From Pseudomonas serbica (lineage in GTDB: Bacteria; Pseudomonadota; Gammaproteobacteria; Pseudomonadales; Pseudomonadaceae): a stretch of DNA of 33,029 bases. The stretch's first letter is position 1. Each line of letters starts with the position of its first letter. The translations under genes and the position numbers were made by a program. The stretch is from contig NZ_JAQIYM010000028.1 in assembly GCF_028823535.1 (NCBI RefSeq), forward strand, positions 1 to 33,029. Reading direction: 5' to 3'. Below the pieces are notes generated by a model. The model was not told where the DNA came from. It searched no databases and saw nothing but the letters and a program-made list of their open reading frames with translations. This document shows positions 14,588 to 22,384 of this stretch, piece after piece.

Positions 14588-16327
14588 TCAGTGTTCTCCG
14601 GCGGCGGTGGTCAGTGTCGGCATCACGGCGAAATTCCAGTCATCGGCGAAAGGCTGGCCTATCTCACTGACTAACGGAGCGCCCTGGAACAAGGTGATCC
14701 GCACCCAGCGGCTGGACTTGGGGTCGAACTTACCGGCGCCGAAGAACGCCAGCTTGCAGCGCAGCAGGTGGATCGGCAGCATGTGGCGGTCCATCAGGTT
14801 GGCGCGAATTTCCCCGAAGGCGCCACGGGCCATGCCCTGCAACCGGCACACGGTGCCTTTGAACGACGGCTGCGCGAGCAGGAAATGCGCGGTCAATTGC
14901 TGCGGATGCTGTTCGCGGTAGGCGAGCAAGGCGCGGTGGCAACGCTGGATGTTGCGGGCGATGCCCAGTTGCATTTCTTTCTCCGCGCCAGGTTCCATGG
15001 CGCGTTCCCCCAGGCGCGGTTCTTCCTTTTCTGCCGAGCGATACCAGAAGAAGTGGTTGGCCTCGGCCCCTTCAAGCTCGTAGTCGAGCGCCCAGCGATA
15101 ATGGCTTTCGATCAGATTGCACAATTCGTCCAGCGGCATTTCGGCGTTCAGGCGAAAGCCCTCGCTGACCGACATCTGCCCGGCCAGCGGATCGACCTGT
15201 TCGGGGTACAGTTCCAGCAACAGGCTGACCAGCAATTCCTGGCAGCCCAGGCCGGTGTTCAGTTCGGCCCAGTCCTGCAGGCGCGACCACAGGTCGGTGC
15301 TGACCGGTTGAGAGGCGAACCAGGGGCTCAATTGATCGAGGTCGGCGAGGGTCTGCCGATCGATTGCACTTTGCCGTTGGTCTTCGGTGCGGGTCTGTTG
15401 CAGGTGCTGGCGGGCTCGCTGCAATAGCGCCTGGAAACGCTGCACCCGGGGCAGGTCAGCCGGTTGCGCTGAAACCAGCGCCAGTGCGGTTTCACGGGCA
15501 CAAACCCATTGGTTGACCAGTTGCGGGTGATTGATAAGGAAGGGCGCCATGCCCAACCCCGTGGAGTTGCCGACGCCCAGGTAGCGTTGCAACTCGAGGT
15601 CCAGCCCGACCGCGCGCTGTGGATTGCGTGCCCGTGCCATGTGCTCGATCTGCTCGATGCTGAAATGCCGCAGCAGATACACGGTGAACATCTGCGCGCT
15701 GAACGGTTGGCTGAAGTCGGCATTGCCTTGCAGGCAACTGAAGTCGGCGATGCCGAACTTGCCGTTGCCGTACACGGCGGTAGTGCGATACAGGTAACCG
15801 ACCTCGGCCAGCTGCCGTGGGTCTGGCTGGCAACCTTCGGCCAGTGCCCCGAGGAAGCGCTCGAAATTGCGCAGGCTGCGGTTGGCCCGTGACAGCACCA
15901 GCACCCGCGCATCGAAACGCCCGGCTTCCTGCAACGGCACGTTGCGCCGCAGGTCGGCCAGTTGCTGCTCGTCGACATCGCCGGCCAGCAGCACGAAGCT
16001 GACGTCCCATTGATCGGCGATGACCCGGTCACTGCGTTTTTCCGGCGGCAGGTACATCGAGAAAATCACGCAGTGATAGTGGGCACTGGCGGTGTCGATC
16101 CGGTAGATCGCCGTGCCGAAACCCTCGGCGTCGAGATCGAAGCGGGTACGTTCGATGCGCCATTGCTCATTCATCATCTTGCGCATGCTGCTGCGCACGA
16201 AACTCAGGCGGCTCTGGAAGTGACTGCCCAGCCGCTCCAGGTCCATGACCCGGGCGGCGGGCCGCAGGGCCAAAGAGGTGTCTGTGTCGGTGTGCGACAT
16301 CATTGCGATTCCTGAACTGTTCATCAT
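14588..16327 (-). CDS. Unrecognised 579-residue protein in the BCCT cluster
   Basis: A large soluble protein that I do not recognise. There is no signal peptide or transmembrane helix. Notable stretches are KMMNEQWRIERTRFDLDAEG near the N-terminus, YHCVIFSMYLPPEKRSDRVI, VYGNGKFGIADFSCLQGN in the middle, and NHFFWYRSAEKEEPRLGERA with an adjacent ARNIQRCHRALLAYREQHPQ toward the C-terminus. The ATG at 16327 overlaps the BCCT stop (TGATG), implying coupling; a second ATG pair at 16303 has a better ribosome-binding site (AGGA, six bases) and could be the true start. Its fixed position between transporter and DUF3726 gene suggests an enzyme or accessory subunit for the imported compound. Confidence 0.8.
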   Translation of the reverse strand: MMNSSGIAMMSHTDTDTSLALRPAARVMDLERLGSHFQSRLSFVRSSMRKMMNEQWRIERTRFDLDAEGFGTAIYRIDTASAHYHCVIFSMYLPPEKRSDRVIADQWDVSFVLLAGDVDEQQLADLRRNVPLQEAGRFDARVLVLSRANRSLRNFERFLGALAEGCQPDPRQLAEVGYLYRTTAVYGNGKFGIADFSCLQGNADFSQPFSAQMFTVYLLRHFSIEQIEHMARARNPQRAVGLDLELQRYLGVGNSTGLGMAPFLINHPQLVNQWVCARETALALVSAQPADLPRVQRFQALLQRARQHLQQTRTEDQRQSAIDRQTLADLDQLSPWFASQPVSTDLWSRLQDWAELNTGLGCQELLVSLLLELYPEQVDPLAGQMSVSEGFRLNAEMPLDELCNLIESHYRWALDYELEGAEANHFFWYRSAEKEEPRLGERAMEPGAEKEMQLGIARNIQRCHRALLAYREQHPQQLTAHFLLAQPSFKGTVCRLQGMARGAFGEIRANLMDRHMLPIHLLRCKLAFFGAGKFDPKSSRWVRITLFQGAPLVSEIGQPFADDWNFAVMPTLTTAAGEH

Positions 16328-17880
16328 CAGACTGCCTGTTCGCGCGCCATCTGCCGGGCGATGCGCAGGGCATCCCAGAGCGACGGCAGGATCAGCAGTG
16401 AAACCGGTACGGCGGTAATTACGATAAAGGATTGCAGCGCCGTGACCCCGCCCGAGCCGATGGTGATCAGCACCACGGCGGCCAGGCCCATGCCTATCGC
16501 CCAGAAGGCGCGCAGCCATGCCTTGGGCTTGTCGTTTGCGGACATGGCCATCGCCACGGTGAAGGCCATGGCATCGCCATTGGTCGCCACCGAAATGAAG
16601 CTCAGGAACAGGAACAGCGCCGAGATCAACCCACCCAATGGCAGGTTCTGGGTCACGCCCAACAGCAAGTCTTCGGGCTGTGCGCCATGGGCGGTGACGA
16701 TGCCCGGGGTTTGCAATTCCATGCCGATGCCGGCGCCACCGACAATGGTGAACCAGAACATGGTCACCAACGGCGCGATGATCGACAGGGTCATGATCAC
16801 CTCGCGGATGGTCCGGCCCCGGGAAATCCTCGCCACGTACAGCGCCACCATCGGCGCGTAGCCAATGAACCAGCCCCAGTAGAACACCGTCCACCAGTCG
16901 AGCCATTTCGGGTCGGCACGGAACAGGGTCATCGGGATGAACTGTTCGATGTGCAAGGCAAACGCCGTGGGGAAGCCGCCAAGGATAAACGCGGTGGGCC
17001 CGAGCAGCACCATGAACACCGCCAGGCCGATCATCAGCCAGACGTTGATCCCGCTGACGAAGCGGATGCCTTCGAGCCCGACCAGGCACGAGATGGTGTA
17101 CATCACCGTGACCAGCACGATGGTGATGGACTGCACCACCAGGTCATTGGGAATGCCCCATACCGAGTGCAACGCGCTGCTGATCTGCAGGCCGAGGAAA
17201 CCGATCGGGCCGATGGTGCCGGCGACCACCGCGATGATCGAGGTGGCATCGGCCAGGGTGCCAATCGGCCCTTTGATCGCGCGCTCGCCGAACAGTGGAT
17301 AGAGCAAAGTACGCGGTGCCAGGGGCAAACCTTTATCGTAGTGCAGGTGCATCAACACAATGGCCAGCAGGCTGCCCAATACCGCCCAGGCCAGGAAGCC
17401 CCAGTGCACGAAGGATTGCGCGAGCGCGGCGTGGCCGGCCGCTTCGGTATGCGCTTGCATGCCGGCGAACAGCGGTGGCGGGCTGGCGAAGTGCATCATC
17501 GGTTCCGCCGCTGCCCAGAAGGCACCGCCGCCGGCCAGCAGGGCGCACATGATCACGGCGATCCAGTTGAAGGTGCTGGTGTCGGGACGCTGGTCGACGC
17601 CGCCTAGCCGGACCCGCCCGCATTTGCTGAAGCAGATGAACAGGCTCATGGCAAAGGTCGCCAGCATCAGGACCTGCCAGTACAGGCCGAAGAATTTCGT
17701 CGACCAGGCGAACAGGGTGTTGACCAGCAGCGACACGCCCTCGATGTCGACCAGCGCGGCGATCAGGAAGGCGCCGAGAAAGCCGCCACTGATTAAAAAC
17801 AGCGGCCAGTCGATGTCTTTTTTCGGCGGTGCAAGGTCCAGTGACTGGACGTCGGCTTGCAGGGAGTCGGATGTTTTCAT
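16327..17880 (-). CDS. BCCT-family transporter (betaine/carnitine/choline type)
   Basis: A 517-residue inner-membrane transporter with about 12 hydrophobic segments. BCCT markers are WAAAEPMMHFASPPP, the region FVHWGFLAWAVLGSLLAI, and the signature WWTVFYWGWFIGYAPMVALY followed by RISRGRTIREV. The family imports quaternary amines and related zwitterions by Na+ or H+ symport, or by exchange as in CaiT. GGAGG sits six bases before the ATG. The stop overlaps the next gene's start, and the gap from the upstream dipeptidase gene is 126 bases, so a second promoter could lie there. The tails are short, lacking the long regulatory C-terminus of osmosensing BetP types, which favours nutrient uptake. 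Confidence 0.93.
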   Translation of the reverse strand: MKTSDSLQADVQSLDLAPPKKDIDWPLFLISGGFLGAFLIAALVDIEGVSLLVNTLFAWSTKFFGLYWQVLMLATFAMSLFICFSKCGRVRLGGVDQRPDTSTFNWIAVIMCALLAGGGAFWAAAEPMMHFASPPPLFAGMQAHTEAAGHAALAQSFVHWGFLAWAVLGSLLAIVLMHLHYDKGLPLAPRTLLYPLFGERAIKGPIGTLADATSIIAVVAGTIGPIGFLGLQISSALHSVWGIPNDLVVQSITIVLVTVMYTISCLVGLEGIRFVSGINVWLMIGLAVFMVLLGPTAFILGGFPTAFALHIEQFIPMTLFRADPKWLDWWTVFYWGWFIGYAPMVALYVARISRGRTIREVIMTLSIIAPLVTMFWFTIVGGAGIGMELQTPGIVTAHGAQPEDLLLGVTQNLPLGGLISALFLFLSFISVATNGDAMAFTVAMAMSANDKPKAWLRAFWAIGMGLAAVVLITIGSGGVTALQSFIVITAVPVSLLILPSLWDALRIARQMAREQAV

Positions 17881-18006
17881 GATGCCTCCAAAATACGCGC
17901 CTGGGGCTGTGCATCGCCGGTTTGGGGGATGAACGGGAGGCTATTGTTATTATTTTTCATGCTGTGCTGTCCTCACGGTGTGAAACCAGGGTCAGTGGAT
18001 CAAGGG

Positions 18007-18993
18007 TCAGTTTTGCGCAGGTGTCGCGCTTTCCAGCAGGCGCAGCCAGTTGAGTCCCATGATGTTGCGTACCTCGTCCTCGGCGAAGCCACGGTCGCGC
18101 AGGCCCTGGGCGATGACCGGGAAATCCCGGCTGTCGCGGAACCATTGCAGCGGTGACGGCCAGTGGGCGTTGTCCTTTGAGCCTTCGCCGTAATCCTTGT
18201 CTTTGCTCCAGCGCCCGTTGCGCATCCATTCGAGCACTTGAAGGGGTTGTTGCTGGCACAGGTCGGTGCCGATGCCGATGTGCTCCACGCCCATCAGTTC
18301 GGCTGTGTTGGCGACCATGTCGCAGAACGATTCCAGGCTGCAGCCCGACGCGCCCTTGAGGTGGAACGGGTAGGTGCTGAAACCGAGCAGGCCGCCGGAC
18401 TCTGCAATACCGCGCAACACGGCATTGGACTTGTTGCGTTTGGCCGCATGGAAACTCGACGGATTGGCGTGGGAGACGATCACCGGCCGGCTCGACAATT
18501 CGATGGCTTCCAGGGTGCTGCGCTCGGCGCTGTGGGACATGTCGATGAGCATGCCGACGCGGTTCATCTCGCGGATGACCTGGCGGCCGAAGCGGCTGAT
18601 GCCGTTGTCTTCGGTCTCGTAACAGCCGCTGGCCAGCAGGCTCTGGTTGTTATAGGTGAGCTGCATGATCAGCACGCCGAGCTGGCGGAAGACCTCGACC
18701 AGGCAGATGTCATCTTCGATGGGCGAGCAGTTCTGGAAGCCGAAGAAAATCCCGATGCGGCCTTCTTGATGCGCCAGGCGAATGTCCGAGGCCTCGCGCA
18801 CCGGACGGATCAGCTCGGGCCAGGTTTCGAAGCGGCGGTTCCATTCGCCGAGGCGCGACAGGGTTTCCCGGGCGTTTTCGTGATAGGCAATGGTGGCGTG
18901 GACCGCGCTCAGGCCGCCGGCCTGCATCTGGCGAAAGATCTCTTCGCTCCAGTTGGAGTACTGCAGGCCATCGATCATCAATAAGTCGTGCAT
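18007..18993 (-). CDS. M19 membrane-dipeptidase homologue lacking part of the metal site
   Basis: A 328-residue amidohydrolase-fold protein of the peptidase M19 (renal dipeptidase) family. Retained residues include His154 (DMSHS), His175 (VSHANPS) and Asp244 (GIGTDLC). The canonical N-terminal HxD metal motif (DGHND) is replaced by DGLQYSN, and the bridging glutamate position reads GFQNCS. The two-zinc centre is therefore unlikely to form as in the dipeptidases. A related subfamily sits in glycine-betaine/carnitine gene regions of pseudomonads (recalled, P. aeruginosa PA5396). There is no signal peptide, so it is cytoplasmic. GGGAG precedes the ATG; the aldehyde dehydrogenase stop is 13 bases upstream. 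Confidence 0.88.
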   Translation of the reverse strand: MHDLLMIDGLQYSNWSEEIFRQMQAGGLSAVHATIAYHENARETLSRLGEWNRRFETWPELIRPVREASDIRLAHQEGRIGIFFGFQNCSPIEDDICLVEVFRQLGVLIMQLTYNNQSLLASGCYETEDNGISRFGRQVIREMNRVGMLIDMSHSAERSTLEAIELSSRPVIVSHANPSSFHAAKRNKSNAVLRGIAESGGLLGFSTYPFHLKGASGCSLESFCDMVANTAELMGVEHIGIGTDLCQQQPLQVLEWMRNGRWSKDKDYGEGSKDNAHWPSPLQWFRDSRDFPVIAQGLRDRGFAEDEVRNIMGLNWLRLLESATPAQN

Positions 18994-19006
18994 GGTGATC
19001 TCCCGT

Positions 19007-20449
19007 TCAAGGTCGCACGTAGGTGGTCTTGACCACGGTGTAGAACTCGCGGGCGTATTGCCCTTGTTCGCGCGGGCCGAAGCTGGAGGATTTGCGGCCG
19101 CCGAATGGCACGTGGTAATCGGTGCCGGCGGTGGGCAAGTTGACCATCACACAACCGGTGCGGGCGCGGCGCTTGAAGTCGCTGGCATAACGCAGCGACT
19201 GGGTGATGATCCCGGCGGTCAGGCCGTATTCGGTGTCATTCAACACCGCCAGGGCTTGCTCGTAGTCGCTGACCCGGATCACGCAGGCAATCGGCCCGAA
19301 CACTTCTTCGCGGTTGATGCGCATCTGGTTGGTGGTGTGGGTGAACAGCGCGGGGCGCATGTAGTGCCCGGCCGGTTCCAGGGCGAGCAACTCGCCGCCT
19401 TCGACCAGGGTCGCGCCGTCTTCCTCGGCCAGGCGCAGGTAATGAAGGTTCTGTTCCAGTTGGCGGGCTTCGGCGACGGGACCGATCTGCACCCCTTGTC
19501 CAAGGGCATGGCCAACCTTCAACTGGCGCATGCGCGCGACCAGCGCTTCGACAAACCGGTCATGGATGCCATCGCAAACGATCAGGCGCGAGGAGGCGGT
19601 GCATTTTTGTCCGGTACCGAAGAAGGCACCGTTCAGGGCGCATTCGACGGCGATTGTAAGGTCGGCATCATCGAGCACCACCAGGGCGTTCTTGCTGCCC
19701 ATCTCCAGTTGGCAGCGCACCAGGTTGCCGGCGGTGGCCACCGCGACGCGGCGGCCGGTCTGCAGGGAACCGGTGAACGTCAGTGCATCGATATCGGCCG
19801 ACTGGATCAGGCTTTCGCCGACCACGCTGCCGCTGCCCATCACCAGGTTGAAGGTGCCCGCGGGCAGAGGCTGGCGGCTGATGATTTCGCTCAGTGCCCA
19901 GGCGCTGGCAGGCACCAGGTTGGCCGGCTTGAACACCACGGCGTTACCGAAGGCCAGGGCCGGGGCGATCTTCCAGGCGGCGGTGGCCATGGGGAAGTTC
20001 CACGGGGTGATGATGCCGACCACACCCACCGGTTCGCGGTGGACTTCGATGTCGATCCCGGGGCGTACCGAGGCGGCCGTCTCGCCCATCTGGCGCAACA
20101 CTTCGGCGGCGTAGTAGTGGAAGAACTGCGCGCTGCGATGGACTTCGCCGATGCCTTCGGCCAGCGGCTTGCCCTCTTCACGGGAGAGCAGTTCGCCGAG
20201 TTCTTCCTTGCGCGTCATCAGCTCGTTGCCGATGGCCATCAGGATTTGCTGACGCTGTTCCAGGCCGCTGGCCGCCCATTGTGGCTGGGCGTCACGGGCG
20301 GCCGCGATGGCATCCAGGGTCTGTTCGGCGCTGGCCTGGTGGTAGTGCCCGATCAGGTCTTCGACATCCGAAGGGCTGTGGTTGGCGACCAGGCCCTGGC
20401 CTTCACACCAATTGCCGCCAATGTAGTTTTTGTAGGGTTGCAGTGCCAT
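19007..20449 (-). CDS. NAD(P)+-dependent aldehyde dehydrogenase
   Basis: A 480-residue ALDH-superfamily enzyme with all catalytic elements: Asn151 in TPWNFPMA, Lys174 in FKPAN, Glu249 in LEMGSKN and the nucleophile Cys283 in GTGQKCTASS. The C-terminal oligomerisation segment (FGGRKSSSFGPREQG) is typical. Overall it looks like semialdehyde dehydrogenases of the alpha-ketoglutarate-semialdehyde type; the exact substrate is not determinable. GGAGG is five bases before the ATG at 20449; an upstream in-frame extension crosses the promoter region. It is the first gene of the cluster and is divergent from a LysR regulator. Confidence 0.93.
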   Translation of the reverse strand: MALQPYKNYIGGNWCEGQGLVANHSPSDVEDLIGHYHQASAEQTLDAIAAARDAQPQWAASGLEQRQQILMAIGNELMTRKEELGELLSREEGKPLAEGIGEVHRSAQFFHYYAAEVLRQMGETAASVRPGIDIEVHREPVGVVGIITPWNFPMATAAWKIAPALAFGNAVVFKPANLVPASAWALSEIISRQPLPAGTFNLVMGSGSVVGESLIQSADIDALTFTGSLQTGRRVAVATAGNLVRCQLEMGSKNALVVLDDADLTIAVECALNGAFFGTGQKCTASSRLIVCDGIHDRFVEALVARMRQLKVGHALGQGVQIGPVAEARQLEQNLHYLRLAEEDGATLVEGGELLALEPAGHYMRPALFTHTTNQMRINREEVFGPIACVIRVSDYEQALAVLNDTEYGLTAGIITQSLRYASDFKRRARTGCVMVNLPTAGTDYHVPFGGRKSSSFGPREQGQYAREFYTVVKTTYVRP

Positions 20450-20540
20450 GGGAACCTCCGATTGCGTTGGTCCCATCTTGAGAGTATTACTCTGCAAATA
20501 AAAATTAATAATAAAAATGAAATGATAAGGAAAACTAACC
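20450..20540. promoter_or_regulatory. Divergent promoter region with candidate LysR operator
   Basis: A 91-base AT-rich spacer between the aldehyde dehydrogenase and LysR genes. It contains AGAGT-ATT-ACTCT at 20481-20493, a perfect 5-3-5 inverted repeat of the kind LysR proteins recognise, followed by a run rich in A and T. The arrangement is the classical one in which the regulator controls both itself and the divergent operon. Confidence 0.55.
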
Positions 20541-21419
20541 ATGTTGCCCGAGCTGAAGATTACTCAACTGCGCTATTTCGTGCTGGTCGCCCAGCTGAAA
20601 AGCTTCCACGGCGCGGCCAGGCAGGCGTATCGCACGCAACCGGCGTTGTCGTTGGCGGTGCGCGAACTGGAGCAGAAGCTCGGCCAGCCACTGTTCGAGA
20701 AGGGCGGCAAAACCGAGCTGACGCCCTTTGGTGCGCACTGTTTGCCGCTGTTCCAGGATTTGCTCGCCCATCACGATCGCATCGCCCGGGAGGTGAGCCT
20801 GTTGGCGCGACACGAAATTGGTCAGGTGAGCATTGCCACGGTGCCGTCGGTGGCCAGCCGCTTGCTGCCGCATCTGCTCGCGAGGTTTGTGGGCGAACAT
20901 CCGAAAATGCAGATCAGCATCCAGGACGGCAACGCGGACAGCGTGCAGCAGCTATTGGTCCAGGGGCAGGTGGACTTCGCCATCAGCAGCGTGTGGGTGG
21001 CCGATGACAACATTGAGTTCGTGCCGATCCTCAGTGACCGGGTGGGGGTGGTCTGTCGGCATGATCATCCGCTGGTGGCCAACGGTGGGGCGCTGCACTG
21101 GTCCAGCCTGCAAGCCTATCCGCTGGTACGCAACGGCACCTCGCGCCTGCTGGCAGGAACGGACGCGGCGAGGTTGCTCGACAGCAGCCTGCTGTTCGTC
21201 TCCAACATGATTTCGCTGATCGCGATGCTGGAAGAGGGCATCGGTATCACCACGCTGCCGTCCCTGGCGTTTCCCCAGGGCAACGAGCAGCTTGTATTTT
21301 TACCCTTGGCAGAGCCCAGGGTGGAGCGCCAGATCGGCATCTTGTGTCGCAAGGGCCATAGCCTGTCGCCGGCCGCGGCCGAGTTGATGGGGTTTCTCAA
21401 GGCGCAGATGCAGACCTGA
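20541..21419 (+). CDS. LysR-type regulator of the BCCT/ALDH cluster (predicted)
   Basis: A 292-residue LysR-family regulator of normal length. The winged HTH is at about residues 7-66 (LRYFVLVAQLKSFHGAARQA, then TQPALSLAVRELEQKLGQPL and FEKGGKTELTPFG). The effector domain follows (IGQVSIATVPSVASRLLPHL, then LEEGIGITTLPSLAFPQG). It is most like the CynR/GltC-type subgroup. Its divergence from the aldehyde dehydrogenase gene, with an inverted repeat between them, makes it the likely regulator of the minus-strand cluster; the inducer is unknown. Confidence 0.92.
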   Translation: MLPELKITQLRYFVLVAQLKSFHGAARQAYRTQPALSLAVRELEQKLGQPLFEKGGKTELTPFGAHCLPLFQDLLAHHDRIAREVSLLARHEIGQVSIATVPSVASRLLPHLLARFVGEHPKMQISIQDGNADSVQQLLVQGQVDFAISSVWVADDNIEFVPILSDRVGVVCRHDHPLVANGGALHWSSLQAYPLVRNGTSRLLAGTDAARLLDSSLLFVSNMISLIAMLEEGIGITTLPSLAFPQGNEQLVFLPLAEPRVERQIGILCRKGHSLSPAAAELMGFLKAQMQT

Positions 21420-21420
21420 C

Positions 21421-21550
21421 CTGTAGGAGCAGCCGGTCGATGCTCGATTGCTCGCGATGGAGGCCAACGATGACGCGGGAAGCCTGATGCCCGGCGGCGA
21501 TCTTGGGTTTTTCGTCGGAACGCCACCTGGAGCACGCTCGCTCCTACAGG
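21421..21550. repeat. REP-type doublet of a second family
   Basis: CTGTAGGAGC at 21421 and GCTCGCTCCTACAG ending at 21549 are inverted flanks around a GC-rich centre. The type differs from the GCTGGCTTGCCAGC family and matches the fragment at 1-18. It fills the whole space between the LysR gene stop and the hydrolase gene stop. Confidence 0.75.
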
Positions 21551-22332
21551 CCATCCTCCAGCGCCTTGAGGTATTCGGCGCTGTTGCTGATCGAATTGTG
21601 CCCGGTGCCCGCAATCACCTGCAGCGTCGCCACGCCCGGGGGGAAATGGCTGTAGAGACGCCGGGTGCTTGCGCCTGGAATTACTTCGTCTTGCTCGGCG
21701 GCGATCAGGCGCGTCGGCACGGTGATGTGTTCGGCGTAGCGCCAGGATTCGTATTTATCCTTGAGTAGCCACTTCACCGGAAGCCATCGAAACTGCCGCT
21801 CGGCCAGTTCCTCCAGGCTGTTGTATGGCGTGATCAGCAGCAATTTCGTCGCTGGGCGGGTACTGGCCAGGCGCACCGCGACCCCCGAGCCCAGGCTGCG
21901 TCCTGCCACGGCAATCTGCGGGTGCTCGGCATAGACCTTGTCGAACAAGGCCATGGCATCGCGGGCAATCGCTTCTTCCGAAGGTGAACCGGAGCTGCCG
22001 CCGTAGCCACGGTAATGCAGCAGGTACAGGGCATGGTCGGGGAAAGCCCGATCGAAGTCCGGCAGGCTGCGCGAGACGTCCTCGGCATTGCCACCGAAGT
22101 AGATCAGTGCCTTGGGGCCCTTGAATGCTCGCACCGACACCAGCACCTGCGCCTCGTCCACGGGTAACGTCAGCAGCGAATCGGCTGAGTCGACGGAGCG
22201 GGGTTGCGGGTAGTAGATGAGTGCGCGCTGAAACACGAACAGGGCCGCGCAGAGCGCCAGGTACAGCGCAACGGCGATGACGACGAGGAAAATCAAGGTG
22301 CGCGACATTCGGCTAACGTTAATGGGCGGCAT
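21544..22332 (-). CDS. Membrane-anchored alpha/beta hydrolase
   Basis: A 262-residue serine hydrolase of the YfhR/ABHD-like group. An N-terminal transmembrane anchor lies at about residues 12-34 (RTLIFLVVIAVALYLALCAA). The catalytic triad is Ser146 in GRSLGSG, Asp215 in AEQDEVIP and His245 in GTGHNS; the oxyanion region is IYFGGNAED. The start at 22332 has GGAG at six bases; a start at 22308 would remove eight residues. The TAG stop codon is part of the CTCCTAC arm of the REP element. The substrate is unknown. It is divergent from the MFS gene, 52 bases apart. Confidence 0.88.
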   Translation of the reverse strand: MPPINVSRMSRTLIFLVVIAVALYLALCAALFVFQRALIYYPQPRSVDSADSLLTLPVDEAQVLVSVRAFKGPKALIYFGGNAEDVSRSLPDFDRAFPDHALYLLHYRGYGGSSGSPSEEAIARDAMALFDKVYAEHPQIAVAGRSLGSGVAVRLASTRPATKLLLITPYNSLEELAERQFRWLPVKWLLKDKYESWRYAEHITVPTRLIAAEQDEVIPGASTRRLYSHFPPGVATLQVIAGTGHNSISNSAEYLKALEDGL

Positions 22333-22384
22333 TGACGGCTCCGGGGTGCTGTCAGAGTGTAGCTGGCGGTAAAGGAGGGCACCG

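Noticed and set aside
16432..17607. A 391-codon plus-strand frame opposite the BCCT gene.
   Set aside because: Its low-complexity His/Gln/Asp/Arg-rich translation is typical of an antisense frame in high-GC DNA.
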